A stretch of DNA of 64,000 bases from Dehalococcoidia bacterium. GTDB taxonomy: Bacteria > Chloroflexota > Dehalococcoidia > Dehalococcoidales > Fen-1064. Each line of letters begins with the position of its first letter. The first letter of the stretch is position 1. Under the pieces are notes generated by a model. It was not told where the DNA came from and did not search any database. It worked only from the letters and a program-made list of their open reading frames with translations. The position numbers and the translations under genes were made by a program. Where the stretch lies: NCBI GenBank assembly GCA_011171075.1, contig DUFD01000046.1, forward strand, positions 48,463-112,462. The letters run 5' to 3'. Of the stretch, positions 25,882 to 34,367 are shown piece after piece.

Positions 25882-26847
25882 ATGTATCAGATTATTCAAA
25901 TGAAAAAGGAAGATATACCGCAAGTAATGGCAATTTGGCATAGGCAATTTACGAGATACTGTAGTAATGATTCGTTCCCGGATTTCTGGAATGGCGGCAA
26001 AGAGACAATAGAATCATACCTTATGCAGCAAATTGATAAAGGAAACGCCATTGTTGCAAAAACAGATAAAACATTAGTCGGATATATGGCTTGGATGTGC
26101 ATTAGCTTTCACAACGAACAAACAGCTTTTTGCCCCATCGTTGGTCACGCTGCCATGGAGGAAAATGAAGAAAGCATTTATCATGCTCTATATACTGCTT
26201 CATCGCAAAAGTGGGTACAGGATAACAGATTTAACCACTTGTGGATGACCTTCTATGATGATATCGGCTTAAAGGATATGTTATATGATATCGGCTTTGG
26301 TTCCTATGTTGTTGATGCTTGCCAAAAAGTATCTCAAAACATATTACAGACAAATTGCCCATATAGAATCACAAAAGCAGTTCACGACGATGCGGATGCC
26401 TTATTAGAATTAGAAAATGAATTTAACCAATACCTTCTGGATTCTCCCATTTTCTTAAAAAGAGAAGAAGATTCGAGTGACGATATCGCCCAAATCATTA
26501 GCCAGAACCAGGTCTATATGGCCTGGGATAATGATTGCTTGATAGGCGTTATGAGTATTAACGTCGACCAGGGGTATCATTTCGAAAAGCTGACAACCAC
26601 TGATAGCGGTTATATAGGCCGCATAGGAGCTTTTGTAAAGTCGGAATACCGGAGAAAAGGTGTTGGCACGAGGTTGTTGAAGGAAGTTCTCAGTTATTGC
26701 CTTGAGGCAAGAAAATCATTTGTTCATGTGAGTTTTGAAACTGCTAATCCTGACGCAAATAGATTTTGGCCAAAATATTTCAAACCCGTAATAAGATCCG
26801 TAAGGAGAAGCATTAATAAGGATGCAAATGATAGCCCCACCTTGTAA
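25882..26847 (+). CDS. Double-GNAT N-acetyltransferase
   Basis: The 321-residue protein holds two GNAT folds. The N-terminal copy (MYQIIQMKKEDIPQVMAIWH onward, about 1-150) looks degenerate. The C-terminal copy keeps the acetyl-CoA loop: IGRIGAFVKSEYRRKGVGTRLLKEVL near 245-270, with the Arg-x-x-Gly-x-Gly turn. The substrate is unknown. The DNA is markedly AT-rich compared with both neighbours and codon use differs, so the gene was probably acquired. Start ATG 25882 follows CTGGAG. The longer frame from 25789 runs back across the divergent rtcB promoter region. Confidence 0.8.
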   Translation: MYQIIQMKKEDIPQVMAIWHRQFTRYCSNDSFPDFWNGGKETIESYLMQQIDKGNAIVAKTDKTLVGYMAWMCISFHNEQTAFCPIVGHAAMEENEESIYHALYTASSQKWVQDNRFNHLWMTFYDDIGLKDMLYDIGFGSYVVDACQKVSQNILQTNCPYRITKAVHDDADALLELENEFNQYLLDSPIFLKREEDSSDDIAQIISQNQVYMAWDNDCLIGVMSINVDQGYHFEKLTTTDSGYIGRIGAFVKSEYRRKGVGTRLLKEVLSYCLEARKSFVHVSFETANPDANRFWPKYFKPVIRSVRRSINKDANDSPTL

Positions 26848-26936
26848 GCATTTTGAACACTCATAATAGTGGGCACTACTATACTTCAGCTTCAAACTGG
26901 ACTCTTCGCACTCATGGGAAAAACAAACACCCCATC

Positions 26937-26971
26937 AAAAAATCCCCCTCCTCTGCCAGAGAGAAGGGGGG
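26937..26971 (-). terminator. Rho-independent terminator of the thrS-infC-rpmI-rplT operon
   Basis: On the minus strand, CCCCCTTCTCT pairs with AGAGGAGGGGG around the loop CTGGC, with one internal mismatch. A run of six Ts follows. It lies 28 bases after the rplT stop. Confidence 0.8.
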
Positions 26972-26998
26972 TTCACTAACCCGGATAATGGTGGTTAC

Positions 26999-27358
26999 TT
27001 AGTCCTTGACGTGCTCCCTGGCCACACTGACCAGGTTGCTGAAGGACTCCGGTTCCCTGACGGCCATGTCTGCCAGCATCTTGCGGTTAACCTCCACCCC
27101 GGACTTTTTCAGCCCGTGTATCAACTGACCATATGTCAGGCCTTCGGCACGGCTGGCGGCATTGACCCGTGTAATCCACAAACGCCGCATGTCACCTTTC
27201 CTCTCACGACGGTGCGCATAGGCATAGCTCAAGGAGTGGAGCATAGACTCATTAGCCCGGCGAAAAAGGGAATGTCTGGTAGCGCGGTGCCCCTTGGTCA
27301 GGGCAAGCACCTTCTTGTGTCGCCGGTGTGATGTTACTCCTCTCTTTATTCGTGGCAA
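26999..27358 (-). CDS. rplT: 50S ribosomal protein L20
   Basis: This rRNA-binding protein of the large subunit is needed early in 50S assembly. The 119-residue sequence is typical: PRIKRGVTSHRRHKKVLALT, LFRRANESMLHSLSYAYAHR and RRLWITRVNAASRAEGLTYG. It is the last gene of the thrS-infC-rpmI-rplT order common in bacteria. In that setting L20 often represses its own operon, although no mRNA mimic was identified here. Confidence 0.98.
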   Translation of the reverse strand: MPRIKRGVTSHRRHKKVLALTKGHRATRHSLFRRANESMLHSLSYAYAHRRERKGDMRRLWITRVNAASRAEGLTYGQLIHGLKKSGVEVNRKMLADMAVREPESFSNLVSVAREHVKD

Positions 27359-27452
27359 TCTATTCCTCCTCGTCCGCTACGGAACAGTAATATACGATAT
27401 TCTGGCAAACTACAGATATAAACCTGACTGGTAAAAGCGATATCGGTGGAGG

Positions 27453-27656
27453 CTATTTCACACCGTAGGGCAGAAGCCTCTTTACCCGTGTTTTATCGCT
27501 ATTGCTTAACGGGAGCATCTCGTCGTAGAGACGCCTCACCCGCTTCGGCTTTCGCCGTCGGAGGTGACTTTTACCGCCCTTCGCCCTCATTATCTTACCG
27601 CTACCAGTAATATGGAAGCGGCTCTTGGCGCCTTTATGAGTCTTCAGCTTTGGCAT
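27453..27656 (-). CDS. rpmI: 50S ribosomal protein L35
   Basis: This is a small basic large-subunit protein of 67 residues: PKLKTHKGAKSRFHITGSGK, KSHLRRRKPKRVRRL and VKRLLPYG. I chose ATG 27656, where homology begins. The frame opening at 27704 adds 16 residues that lie inside infC. The start overlaps the end of infC by 23 bases, which suggests coupled translation. Confidence 0.97.
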   Translation of the reverse strand: MPKLKTHKGAKSRFHITGSGKIMRAKGGKSHLRRRKPKRVRRLYDEMLPLSNSDKTRVKRLLPYGVK

Positions 27657-28209
27657 ATTGTGGTTCCTTGGCCGCTGTTTCCTTAGCCTTACCTTTCTGT
27701 GCACTCACCGGGGCCAGAATGATATTCATCCGCCGCCCTTCCATGGAGGGTTGCCTCTCCAGCGAGGACACGTCTTCAAGCTCCTTGGCCATCCGCTGCA
27801 GTAGCTTCCAGCCCAGCTCAGGATGAGTGACCTCCCTGCCCCGGAACATTATCGTTACTTTTAGTTTATCGCCGCCTGTCAGCAGTTTCCTGCCAGTGCG
27901 GGCTTTTGAGTTGAAATCGTGGTCACCAATCTTGGGACGCAATCGGACCTCTCTCAATAGCGAAATCTTCTGGCTTCGTCTATCGCCGCGCTCCCTCTTG
28001 GCCTGTTCATACTTGTACTTGCCGTAATCGAGCAGGCGACAGACAGGTGGATCCGCCATGGACGCTACCTCAACAAGGTCAAGGTTACTCTTGCGCGCTA
28101 TCTCCCTCGCCTCAGCCAGAGATTTAATACCAAGTTGTTCACCCTTCTCACCAACAAGGCGAACCTCGGGGGCCCTGATTTGCTCGTTAACGCGCTGTTT
28201 CTTAACTAT
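27634..28209 (-). CDS. infC: Translation initiation factor IF-3 with an apparent AUA start codon
   Basis: IF-3 keeps ribosomal subunits apart and checks start codons. The N-domain (VNEQIRAPEVRLVGEKGEQL, then SLAEAREIARKSNLDLVEV) and the C-domain (KVTIMFRGREVTHPELG, MNIILAP) are both complete, about 191 residues. The only ATG at 28059 falls at the family's MADPPVCRLLDYGKYKYEQA segment and would remove the N-domain. Upstream, the frame is open back to a stop just before AUA 28209. GGGAGAGGTG sits about nine bases ahead of that AUA. Near-cognate starts (AUU, AUC, AUA) are a known autoregulatory feature of infC. No ATG, GTG or TTG is available. Confidence 0.93.
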   Translation of the reverse strand: MVKKQRVNEQIRAPEVRLVGEKGEQLGIKSLAEAREIARKSNLDLVEVASMADPPVCRLLDYGKYKYEQAKRERGDRRSQKISLLREVRLRPKIGDHDFNSKARTGRKLLTGGDKLKVTIMFRGREVTHPELGWKLLQRMAKELEDVSSLERQPSMEGRRMNIILAPVSAQKGKAKETAAKEPQYAKAEDS

Positions 28210-28237
28210 GTTCTATTTCACCTCTCCCAATAAGACT

Positions 28238-28246
28238 AGTATACCA
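28238..28246 (-). promoter_or_regulatory. Extended -10 promoter of infC
   Basis: The minus strand reads TGGTATACT, with the expected transcript start about 22 bases before the AUA start of infC. No strong -35 is seen. Confidence 0.45.
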
Positions 28247-28273
28247 CGGACAAATACAATAGCACATCACGGC

Positions 28274-30064
28274 TTATGAATCAAGCGTGACCAGTTCCCG
28301 GGCCCGCTCGGTTATCGTTTTTTTGATAGCCTTGCTGAACCTGCCGAAGGGCTCGGCGGGCAGTTGACCACCACCGCGCAGGCGCACGGAGACCGTCCCA
28401 TTCTCCACCTCGCGGTCACCAACGACGAGCATACAGGGTACCTTGTCAAGCTGCGCCTGTCGTATCTTGAGGTTCATCCTCTCAGAACGGGAGTCCACGT
28501 CGGCACGTACACCGTCCTTCTTCAGTTCCGCCCCTATTTTGTTAGCATAGTCCAGATGGCGGTCGGACACCGGTATTACCATTACCTGCACCGGTGCCAG
28601 CCAGACGGGAAATGCTCCGGCATAGTGCTCGATGAGAAAGGCCATAGTCCTTTCTATTGCTCCAATTGAAGACCGGTGAATGACGATAGGTTCTTTTTCC
28701 TGCCCATCGCTATCAATATAGGTAAGTCCGAAGCGTTTCGGCGACACAAAATCATACTGGACGGTGAAAGCCGTATCTTCCCTGCCGGCAATATTCTTCA
28801 TCTGGATGTCTATCTTCGGACCGTAGAAAGCAGCCTCATTTTCTGCCTCGAAATAGCTGGTCTTCCTCTGTATCAGTACGTCCCGCAGGACAGCTTCGGC
28901 ATAATCCCAGGCCTCGTCATCCTTATAGTACTTTTCCTCGTCTTTCCTATCGCCAAGAGACAACCGGTAGCGGTATTCCTTACCATGTTCAAATCCGAAA
29001 ACTGAAGCCACATGCTCTATCAGGTCTATCACCTGGTGCAATTCATTGATAGTCTGTTCTTTCTGACAGATAATATGCGAATCCGCCAGGCAAAACATGC
29101 GGACTCTCATCAGCCCAAGTAGTTCCCCCGACTTTTCATAGCGGAACTGTTTTGCCAGCTCTGCAATTCTGAACGGAAGTTCTCTATAAGACCTCGGCTG
29201 ACTGGCGTAATACTGGTAATGGTGGGGGCAGGTCATGGGTCTCAGGATAAGCTCTTCTTCATCTATTTTCATGACTGGATACATTGTGTCTTTATAGTAA
29301 GGGTAATGACCGGATGTTTTATATAGTTCCACTTTTGCCAGGTCGGGCGTGTAAATGTGTTTATACCCTCTTTTAATCTCCTCATCGACTACGAAACGTT
29401 CCAGCTCTCTTCTTATTATCGACCCCTTTTCAGTGAGGATGGGCAGACCCTTCCCGACTAAATCAGAGAATACAAAAAGGTCTAAATCCTTACCTATCTT
29501 TCTATGGTCTCTCTCCTTCAATGCCTCCTGGTATTGGAGATATTCCTCGATTTCACGCTGTGTATTAAAGGCAGTACCGTATATCCGCTGGAGCATCGGG
29601 TTCTTCTCGCTGCCCCGCCAGTAGGCACCGGCAATACTGATAAGCTTAAAAGCCCCGATTTCACCCGTGGAACCAACATGCGGACCACGGCACATATCGG
29701 TGAACGCGCCCTGCCGGTATATGGTTACCATCTCCTCAGGAAGCTCATCAATCAGTTCCAGCTTGTACGGCTGCCCCGCGAACAGCTTCCGCGCCTCAGC
29801 CTTGGTCATTTCCTCGCGAACAAAGGGCGTGTCCGCCGCCACAATCTCCCTCATCTTCTCTTCGATAACAGGCAGGTCATCCGGTGTCAGAGTACGCGGC
29901 AGGTCAAAGTCGTAGTAGAAGCCGTTCTCAATGGTCGGCCCGATGCCGAATTTCGCATCGGGGAACATAGACAGGACAGCTTCCGCCATCACATGTGCCG
30001 TGGAATGACGCATCACATCCAGTTTTTCGTTTGCTTCCGCTTCTTGCTTGCTCTCCGGAACCAT
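28274..30064 (-). CDS. thrS: Threonyl-tRNA synthetase lacking the TGS domain
   Basis: The enzyme charges tRNA-Thr and edits mischarged serine. The 596-residue protein starts directly with the editing domain, HSTAHVMAEAV (His20, His24) and DMCRGPHVGSTGEIGAFKL. It continues with the class II core, including the zinc ligands in RPMTCPHHYQYY, FRYEKSGELLGLMRVRMF and IHRSSIGAIERTMAFLIEHY. The C-terminal anticodon domain has PVSDRHLDYA and GDREVENGTVSVRLRGG. The ~60-residue N-terminal TGS domain of most bacterial ThrS is absent, and no alternative upstream start restores it. infC follows 64 bases downstream with its own promoter. Confidence 0.97.
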   Translation of the reverse strand: MVPESKQEAEANEKLDVMRHSTAHVMAEAVLSMFPDAKFGIGPTIENGFYYDFDLPRTLTPDDLPVIEEKMREIVAADTPFVREEMTKAEARKLFAGQPYKLELIDELPEEMVTIYRQGAFTDMCRGPHVGSTGEIGAFKLISIAGAYWRGSEKNPMLQRIYGTAFNTQREIEEYLQYQEALKERDHRKIGKDLDLFVFSDLVGKGLPILTEKGSIIRRELERFVVDEEIKRGYKHIYTPDLAKVELYKTSGHYPYYKDTMYPVMKIDEEELILRPMTCPHHYQYYASQPRSYRELPFRIAELAKQFRYEKSGELLGLMRVRMFCLADSHIICQKEQTINELHQVIDLIEHVASVFGFEHGKEYRYRLSLGDRKDEEKYYKDDEAWDYAEAVLRDVLIQRKTSYFEAENEAAFYGPKIDIQMKNIAGREDTAFTVQYDFVSPKRFGLTYIDSDGQEKEPIVIHRSSIGAIERTMAFLIEHYAGAFPVWLAPVQVMVIPVSDRHLDYANKIGAELKKDGVRADVDSRSERMNLKIRQAQLDKVPCMLVVGDREVENGTVSVRLRGGGQLPAEPFGRFSKAIKKTITERARELVTLDS

Positions 30065-30285
30065 CAGTCTGAACCCAGTTTAATAAAAGAAAACCTCCCG
30101 CCCACTTCGGAAACGAAAGGCCAGTAACCAGTTATAGTATAGCAGTGACCACTCGTGAGTGCAATCAGTGTGCTCATCTATATGACAAAGGAAGAGACTG
30201 CTCAGCGATTAGTGGCATATGTAGAAGTATCTTCAGCTATGGCGATGGCTGTTATAACCGATGTTCACTGCCAGGGGGCGGGTGC

Positions 30286-30495
30286 CTACGCGTTCTCTTC
30301 TATGATGAAAACGTCCTCAATGGTGGATTTCAGCGCCCTAGCCACTCTATGAGCTAACAGCAGCGAGGGATTGTACTTACCTTTCTCAAGATAGAGCATT
30401 GTCTGCCGGGTAACGCCAACCATTTCGGCCAGCTCCTCCTGGGTTATATCACATCTGGCCCTGAGTTCTTTAATTCTTGTTCTGAGAACGGTCAT
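30286..30495 (-). CDS. XRE-family helix-turn-helix regulator (small)
   Basis: This 69-residue DNA-binding protein is a single Cro/CI-type helix-turn-helix: [40 protein letters not shown] and [14 protein letters not shown]. It is the kind found next to small membrane proteins in bacteria and archaea. I take ATG 30495 as the start. The longer frame back to 30804 overlaps the membrane-protein gene out of frame. It is the last gene of a three-gene set on the minus strand and may repress the palindrome at 31474-31492. Confidence 0.85.
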   Translation of the reverse strand: MTVLRTRIKELRARCDITQEELAEMVGVTRQTMLYLEKGKYNPSLLLAHRVARALKSTIEDVFIIEENA

Positions 30496-30515
30496 ATCTT
30501 TATCCGGTATGGAGT

Positions 30516-31007
30516 CTATGAAGACGCCCTGAAATAATAGAACAAGCTTGACGCTAATAACACGAACAGACCGCTGCCAATTGTTATGGACAACCAATCT
30601 GCATCCAGCGTACCCAGTTCGGTAATGGTGGGATGTAAAAATAATACCAGGTAAGTGGCAAACAGGGCGTTTCGGGCGCTCTTGGCGTAAATCATCTGCA
30701 TTCTCTCGTCGAAAAGCCCTATGATGGGTCTGCCTATTTTGGCCCTGCGCACTACGACAATAACAAATAGAACGATTAACAACACGAGAATTATCGACCA
30801 CCAAGGCTGGTCTGGTAATTGCACACTGGATGCCCTCAGCGAAGACGCCAGGGCTACGCCACCGAAGATAGAAGCGAGATAGGTTATCCAGTCGAGACTT
30901 CTCGCATATTTTTTCGCTCTGTCAAACTCCCCCTTACGCGTGAAAATGAATATATATATGGTTGCTAATAGCACGATAGGCAATAGTGCCCAGATAAGAT
31001 TGCTCAT
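30516..31007 (-). CDS. Membrane protein of the HTH cassette (copy 2)
   Basis: The 163-residue protein has four predicted membrane helices (about 5-22, 40-58, 72-90, 112-135) and a short hydrophobic C-terminus. A cytoplasmic motif [20 protein letters not shown] is shared with the next gene upstream (DERVIALTDRSARNGLVAIY), so the two are paralogues. Function is unknown, and it resembles DUF2178-like proteins that travel with small XRE regulators. A good ribosome site (GGAGGGG) precedes ATG 31007. Confidence 0.7.
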   Translation of the reverse strand: MSNLIWALLPIVLLATIYIFIFTRKGEFDRAKKYARSLDWITYLASIFGGVALASSLRASSVQLPDQPWWSIILVLLIVLFVIVVVRRAKIGRPIIGLFDERMQMIYAKSARNALFATYLVLFLHPTITELGTLDADWLSITIGSGLFVLLASSLFYYFRASS

Positions 31008-31048
31008 TTTTCACCCCTCCTGCTTGCCCGATAACTGCCCTTACAATT

Positions 31049-31432
31049 CTAGCCGGCACGGTAACGGTACAAGTAATACGATGCGAAGTGAATAACTAAG
31101 CTGGCACCGGCTACAGCCAGCAGCGCAGTCGTGTCCAGCTTGTCCATTAATACCACGATTAACAGACCAAGGTAGATAGCGACCAGACCGTTCCGGGCAC
31201 TTCTATCGGTGAGGGCTATTACTCTTTCGTCAACCTGCGTGCTCTGTTTCCCCGGCCACAGTATCTGGTACAGAATAACCAGTATGAAAATTAGACCGAC
31301 TATCACCACCACTATTATCCCGACAAGCGTTGAGGGGAAAATCTCTATCCCGCTCGCTGAAATTAAATTGCCGATTAAGAGGCCGCCGATTACGCCTATG
31401 GCCCAGTCTCCCAGATAAAAAATGCGTTTCAT
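31049..31432 (-). CDS. Membrane protein of the HTH cassette (copy 1)
   Basis: The 127-residue protein has two to four hydrophobic helices: GDWAIGVIGGLLIGNLI, a strongly hydrophobic Ile/Val stretch near 40-65, then NGLVAIYLGLLIVVLM and a last helix. The DER...SARNG motif marks it as a paralogue of the gene at 30516. ATG 31432 has GGAGG six bases upstream. The frame opening at 31528 starts upstream of the promoter and was rejected. It is the first gene of the cassette. Confidence 0.7.
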   Translation of the reverse strand: MKRIFYLGDWAIGVIGGLLIGNLISASGIEIFPSTLVGIIVVVIVGLIFILVILYQILWPGKQSTQVDERVIALTDRSARNGLVAIYLGLLIVVLMDKLDTTALLAVAGASLVIHFASYYLYRYRAG

Positions 31433-31473
31433 TCTTAGCCTCCAGCAGGCACAGTATGTATGAAATAGTTTAC

Positions 31474-31492
31474 AATATATCTGAAATATATT
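31474..31492. promoter_or_regulatory. Operator-like palindrome over the -10 box
   Basis: AATATAT (31474-31480) and ATATATT (31486-31492) are perfect inverted halves around CTGAA. The palindrome covers the minus-strand -10 element, the classic place for a repressor site. The XRE protein encoded at the end of the same operon is the obvious candidate to bind it. Confidence 0.55.
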
Positions 31493-31513
31493 ACATTCAA
31501 TAAGAGTTGTCAA
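31485..31513 (-). promoter_or_regulatory. Promoter of the HTH/membrane-protein cassette
   Basis: On the minus strand, TTGACA (31513-31508), 17 bases, then TATATT (31490-31485) is a near-perfect sigma-70-type promoter about 50 bases before the first gene. Confidence 0.75.
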
Positions 31514-31603
31514 GGGATCAATGGACACGGTTGCCTAGGAGTACGTGACTGCGTGAAGGCGTCTCTTCGGCTGCTAAAGGGTTTTTATAACCGATGTTTA
31601 CTG

Positions 31604-32779
31604 TCAGGAGATGGGCGCGACTGCATGTCGATAGCCCCGGCTGAACCAGGCAAACAGCAGGGTGCCGATGCCGCTCATGATTGCCCCGAAGTAGAACACC
31701 CAGCCGACGTTGATTGCATCATGGATGCCGCCGGAGATTATCGGTCCGACCGCTGCACCGATAGCCTGCGACAGGAACAGCACCGACATCGTGGAGCCCA
31801 TGCCGAACTTTCTGCCCTCATCAACCGTGATAGCAGTGGCCGCCGGCATGGAAACGGCAGCGCTCAGTCCCTGCACCAGCAGCAATAGCAGCAGCAGCCA
31901 GAAATTACCACTCAGGGGGATACCTACCAGAATTGCCGTGAAGATTATGCTGGAGACGATAGTCAGCATCCTGCGGTCGAACCTGTCGGCGGCGTAACCA
32001 CCAACGGGCGACAGCACCGTAACCGAAAGTATATTTATCGTAATCAACACTCCGATAGTGCTCGTGCTCAGACCTATGGCGGCAGCGTAGATTGGCAGGA
32101 AGGAGCCGATACCAGCCCTGCCCAGCGACTGGGCCATACGAAAACTGAATAAAGCCCGTATCATGCCACTGGCACTCATCTCCCGGTAAGATAAACGCGG
32201 GCCTTCCTCCTGTTTCTCAACCTTTCTGTCCCTGACCTCCGGAAGGAAGAGAAGGGCCACCAGAAAGGCGAACAGGCTGAGACTTATCAGGATAAGGAAG
32301 GCGGTTGTCATGCCGAGGTGCTCGGTGACTACCCCGCCGATGAGTGGCCCGAAGCCAAAGCCACTGAAGAAAAAGGCGTTGGCATAACCCATCCACTTGC
32401 CCTCCTCACCCACCGGGGAAAGGTCGCCGAGATAAGCGATGGCAATGGGAATCGTCATCGCTCCGGCAATACCCATGCCGAAACGCACCAGGCTGAGTAG
32501 GACAACATCCATGGCATAGATATAACCCACCGCAATCAGGCTATACATCAGAAGACCAGCGGTGAGGAATATCTTTCTGCCTTTTCGGTCCGAAAGACGA
32601 CCGGCAATCGGTACGCACAGACTGTTAGAGATGAAGTAGGAGGCCATAATCACGCCCAGACCAACACCACTGGCCCCTATCTCGTCGAGATAAAGGGGAA
32701 GCAGCGGGGAGATTATGCCGATGCCCAGTGTTGCGGAAAAAACGCAGAGGGCAAGAATGGGGAAGACCTTTTTAATCAT
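31604..32779 (-). CDS. MFS efflux-type transporter
   Basis: This 391-residue, 12-helix major facilitator is probably a drug or metabolite exporter in the cytoplasmic membrane. Helix 1 has PILALCVFSATLGIGIISPL, and the motif A loop is AGRLSDRKGRKIFL near 62-75. The second half repeats a weaker version, GGYAADRFDRRML. The central loop is charged (PEVRDRKVEKQEEGPRL). ATG 32779 is preferred because the ATG at 32794 lies within a TATAAT box. The substrate cannot be inferred. It is divergent from rsfS. Confidence 0.88.
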   Translation of the reverse strand: MIKKVFPILALCVFSATLGIGIISPLLPLYLDEIGASGVGLGVIMASYFISNSLCVPIAGRLSDRKGRKIFLTAGLLMYSLIAVGYIYAMDVVLLSLVRFGMGIAGAMTIPIAIAYLGDLSPVGEEGKWMGYANAFFFSGFGFGPLIGGVVTEHLGMTTAFLILISLSLFAFLVALLFLPEVRDRKVEKQEEGPRLSYREMSASGMIRALFSFRMAQSLGRAGIGSFLPIYAAAIGLSTSTIGVLITINILSVTVLSPVGGYAADRFDRRMLTIVSSIIFTAILVGIPLSGNFWLLLLLLLVQGLSAAVSMPAATAITVDEGRKFGMGSTMSVLFLSQAIGAAVGPIISGGIHDAINVGWVFYFGAIMSGIGTLLFAWFSRGYRHAVAPIS

Positions 32780-32850
32780 GAGTTCACCAACCATTATAGA
32801 GGTTGTGCTTCTTGAATGGAAATCTGCGTCGGCCTGATATCACTGGCCTG

Positions 32851-32859
32851 TGGTATAAT
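32851..32859 (+). promoter_or_regulatory. Extended -10 promoter of rsfS
   Basis: TGGTATAAT at 32851-32859. The transcript would start near 32866, so the rsfS start codon must lie after that point. Confidence 0.5.
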
Positions 32860-32889
32860 ATTGCCAGACATACCCGAGGGGTTCGCCTA

Positions 32890-33234
32890 CTGAACACAAT
32901 AGAGATAGCAAGAAAGGCGGTAACCGCCGCCAGCGAGAAACAGGCCTCTGATGTCGTACTGCTTGATGTTAGTGAGGTCTGCAGCTTCGCCAGTTACTTT
33001 GTTATCTGCAGTGGTGAGAGCGAACGGCAGATAAGCGCCATTCATGATGAGATAGAGCAGACACTGAAGAAAGAAGGCATCCGGCCCCACCACCGCGAAG
33101 GCACCCTGGACTCAGGCTGGATGCTGCTCGACTTCGGCGATATTATCGTCCATATATTTGCCCCCACCGAGCGGGCTTTCTACCGGCTGGACGAGCTCTG
33201 GAGCCAGGCAGTCCCGGTTGTCAGGATTCAGTAG
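32890..33234 (+). CDS. rsfS: Ribosomal silencing factor RsfS
   Basis: RsfS binds L14 and blocks subunit joining in starved cells. The sequence is typical from IEIARKAVTAASEKQASDVV through FASYFVICSGESERQISAIH and GTLDSGWMLLDFGDIIVHIF to FYRLDELW. The start is unclear. The in-frame ATG at 32803 precedes the promoter, and no ATG, GTG or TTG occurs near the expected N-terminus. CTG 32890, about 10 bases after GAGGGG, gives a normal 114-residue protein and is my choice with modest confidence. Its 3' end overlaps ndk tail-to-tail by 7 bases. Confidence 0.9.
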   Translation: MNTIEIARKAVTAASEKQASDVVLLDVSEVCSFASYFVICSGESERQISAIHDEIEQTLKKEGIRPHHREGTLDSGWMLLDFGDIIVHIFAPTERAFYRLDELWSQAVPVVRIQ

Positions 33235-33647
33235 TCGAATATCTCATCGTCAGTGAAAAACAGCCCAATCTCCTTGCGGGCGTTCTCCTCCGAATCAGAA
33301 GCGTGGGTGGCGTTCCTCTGGATATCCAACCCGAAATCAGCCCTTACCGTGCCAGCTTCCGCCTTAGCCGGGTCTGTGGCCCCCATGACCCGCCTGATTA
33401 AGTCAATAGCCCCCTCACCCTCAAAAACACAAGCAATGATGGGCATTGACGTGATGTACTCCACCAGGTCGTTGAAAAACGGCTTATCTCTGTGAATGGC
33501 GTAATGCCGTTTCGCCAGGTCTTCGTCCACGTGTAGCAGCTTCAGCGCCAGCAGCTTGAGTCCCTGCTGCTGCAAACGACCAATAATGGTCCCGCCGAGC
33601 CCCCTCTCCATTGCATCGGGTTTTATGAGAACCAGGGACCTCTCCAT
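33228..33647 (-). CDS. ndk: Nucleoside diphosphate kinase
   Basis: The enzyme balances NTP pools by phosphate transfer through a histidine. The 139-residue protein has MERSLVLIKPDAMERGLGG, VMGATDPAKAEAGTVRADFG and the active-site NATHASDS (His115). ATG 33647 has AAAGGAG seven bases upstream, so the frame's earlier opening at 33677 is not used. It is the last gene of the thiL-tsaE-tsaB-ndk run. Confidence 0.97.
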   Translation of the reverse strand: MERSLVLIKPDAMERGLGGTIIGRLQQQGLKLLALKLLHVDEDLAKRHYAIHRDKPFFNDLVEYITSMPIIACVFEGEGAIDLIRRVMGATDPAKAEAGTVRADFGLDIQRNATHASDSEENARKEIGLFFTDDEIFDY

Positions 33648-33677
33648 GTCAAACTCCTTTATTTGCCCGTCACTCAT

Positions 33678-34358
33678 CTAACGGTGTCTGGCTTTGGTGA
33701 TTGAGGGCCGACGTAAGTAGACCGGTTGCAGCGTGGCCGGTTCATCATTATCACCTGCCTCAAGTCGTTTAAGGCCAAGCTCAGCCAGGAAAGCACCCCG
33801 CCGCAGACTGGTAGTGGCCGACGGTATAACCGCTTTCTCTGCAAGCAGCTGCGTTATTCGTGGTGCAATGGTCGGCGTGTACTCGCCACAAAAAATGGTC
33901 TTCGTATTAATACCCGAACACAGGACATCTACGGTGGTAATACCCTCGTCGGTAAGCTGGACCCACTCCCCGCCCTGCTGCCGGTACATGGCGGTGGCAA
34001 TCTCCCCCCGCCCGGCGTTGAATACCGGGCAAACAGGCAGACCGGTCGCAGCATGCTGGTAGGCCTCCACTTCCAGACTGCTGATGCCGACTATCGGGAC
34101 ACCCAGACTGAAAGCCAGCCCCTTGGCAGCGCTGATACCGACACGCAGTCCGTTGAAGCTGCCCGGCCCCCTGGCAACGATGATGCCGGTTATTTCCGCA
34201 GGGCTCATTTCAAGCTGGCGAAGAAGATGCTCCAGGTTCGGCATTAGCTGGCGGGTATGGTTCTGCCCGCAGCGCCAGGTCAACTCGGCCAGTACGTGCC
34301 TGTCACGGACAAGTGCCAGGCTGGCGGTATCGGTCGAGGTATCTATCGCTAATTGCAT
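33678..34358 (-). CDS. tsaB: tRNA threonylcarbamoyl transfer complex protein TsaB
   Basis: TsaB is the dimerisation partner of TsaD in the complex that moves threonylcarbamoyl to A37 of tRNA. The 226-residue protein begins with LAIDTSTDTASLALVRDRHV. It continues with NLEHLLRQLEMSPAEITGII and ARGPGSFNGLRVGISAAKGL, the usual TsaB landmarks. The C-terminal third is divergent, as is common. TsaD itself is not in the window. It follows tsaE by nine bases. Confidence 0.95.
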   Translation of the reverse strand: MQLAIDTSTDTASLALVRDRHVLAELTWRCGQNHTRQLMPNLEHLLRQLEMSPAEITGIIVARGPGSFNGLRVGISAAKGLAFSLGVPIVGISSLEVEAYQHAATGLPVCPVFNAGRGEIATAMYRQQGGEWVQLTDEGITTVDVLCSGINTKTIFCGEYTPTIAPRITQLLAEKAVIPSATTSLRRGAFLAELGLKRLEAGDNDEPATLQPVYLRRPSITKARHR

Positions 34359-34367
34359 GCAACCTCT

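Noticed and set aside
30145..30357. Small plus-strand frames between thrS and the HTH gene
   Set aside because: No ribosome site or recognisable domain. They overlap the HTH gene end and a duplicated non-coding stretch.
32803..32889. ATG 32803 as start of rsfS
   Set aside because: A TGGTATAAT promoter at 32851-32859 lies inside that extension, and the extra residues are not part of RsfS.
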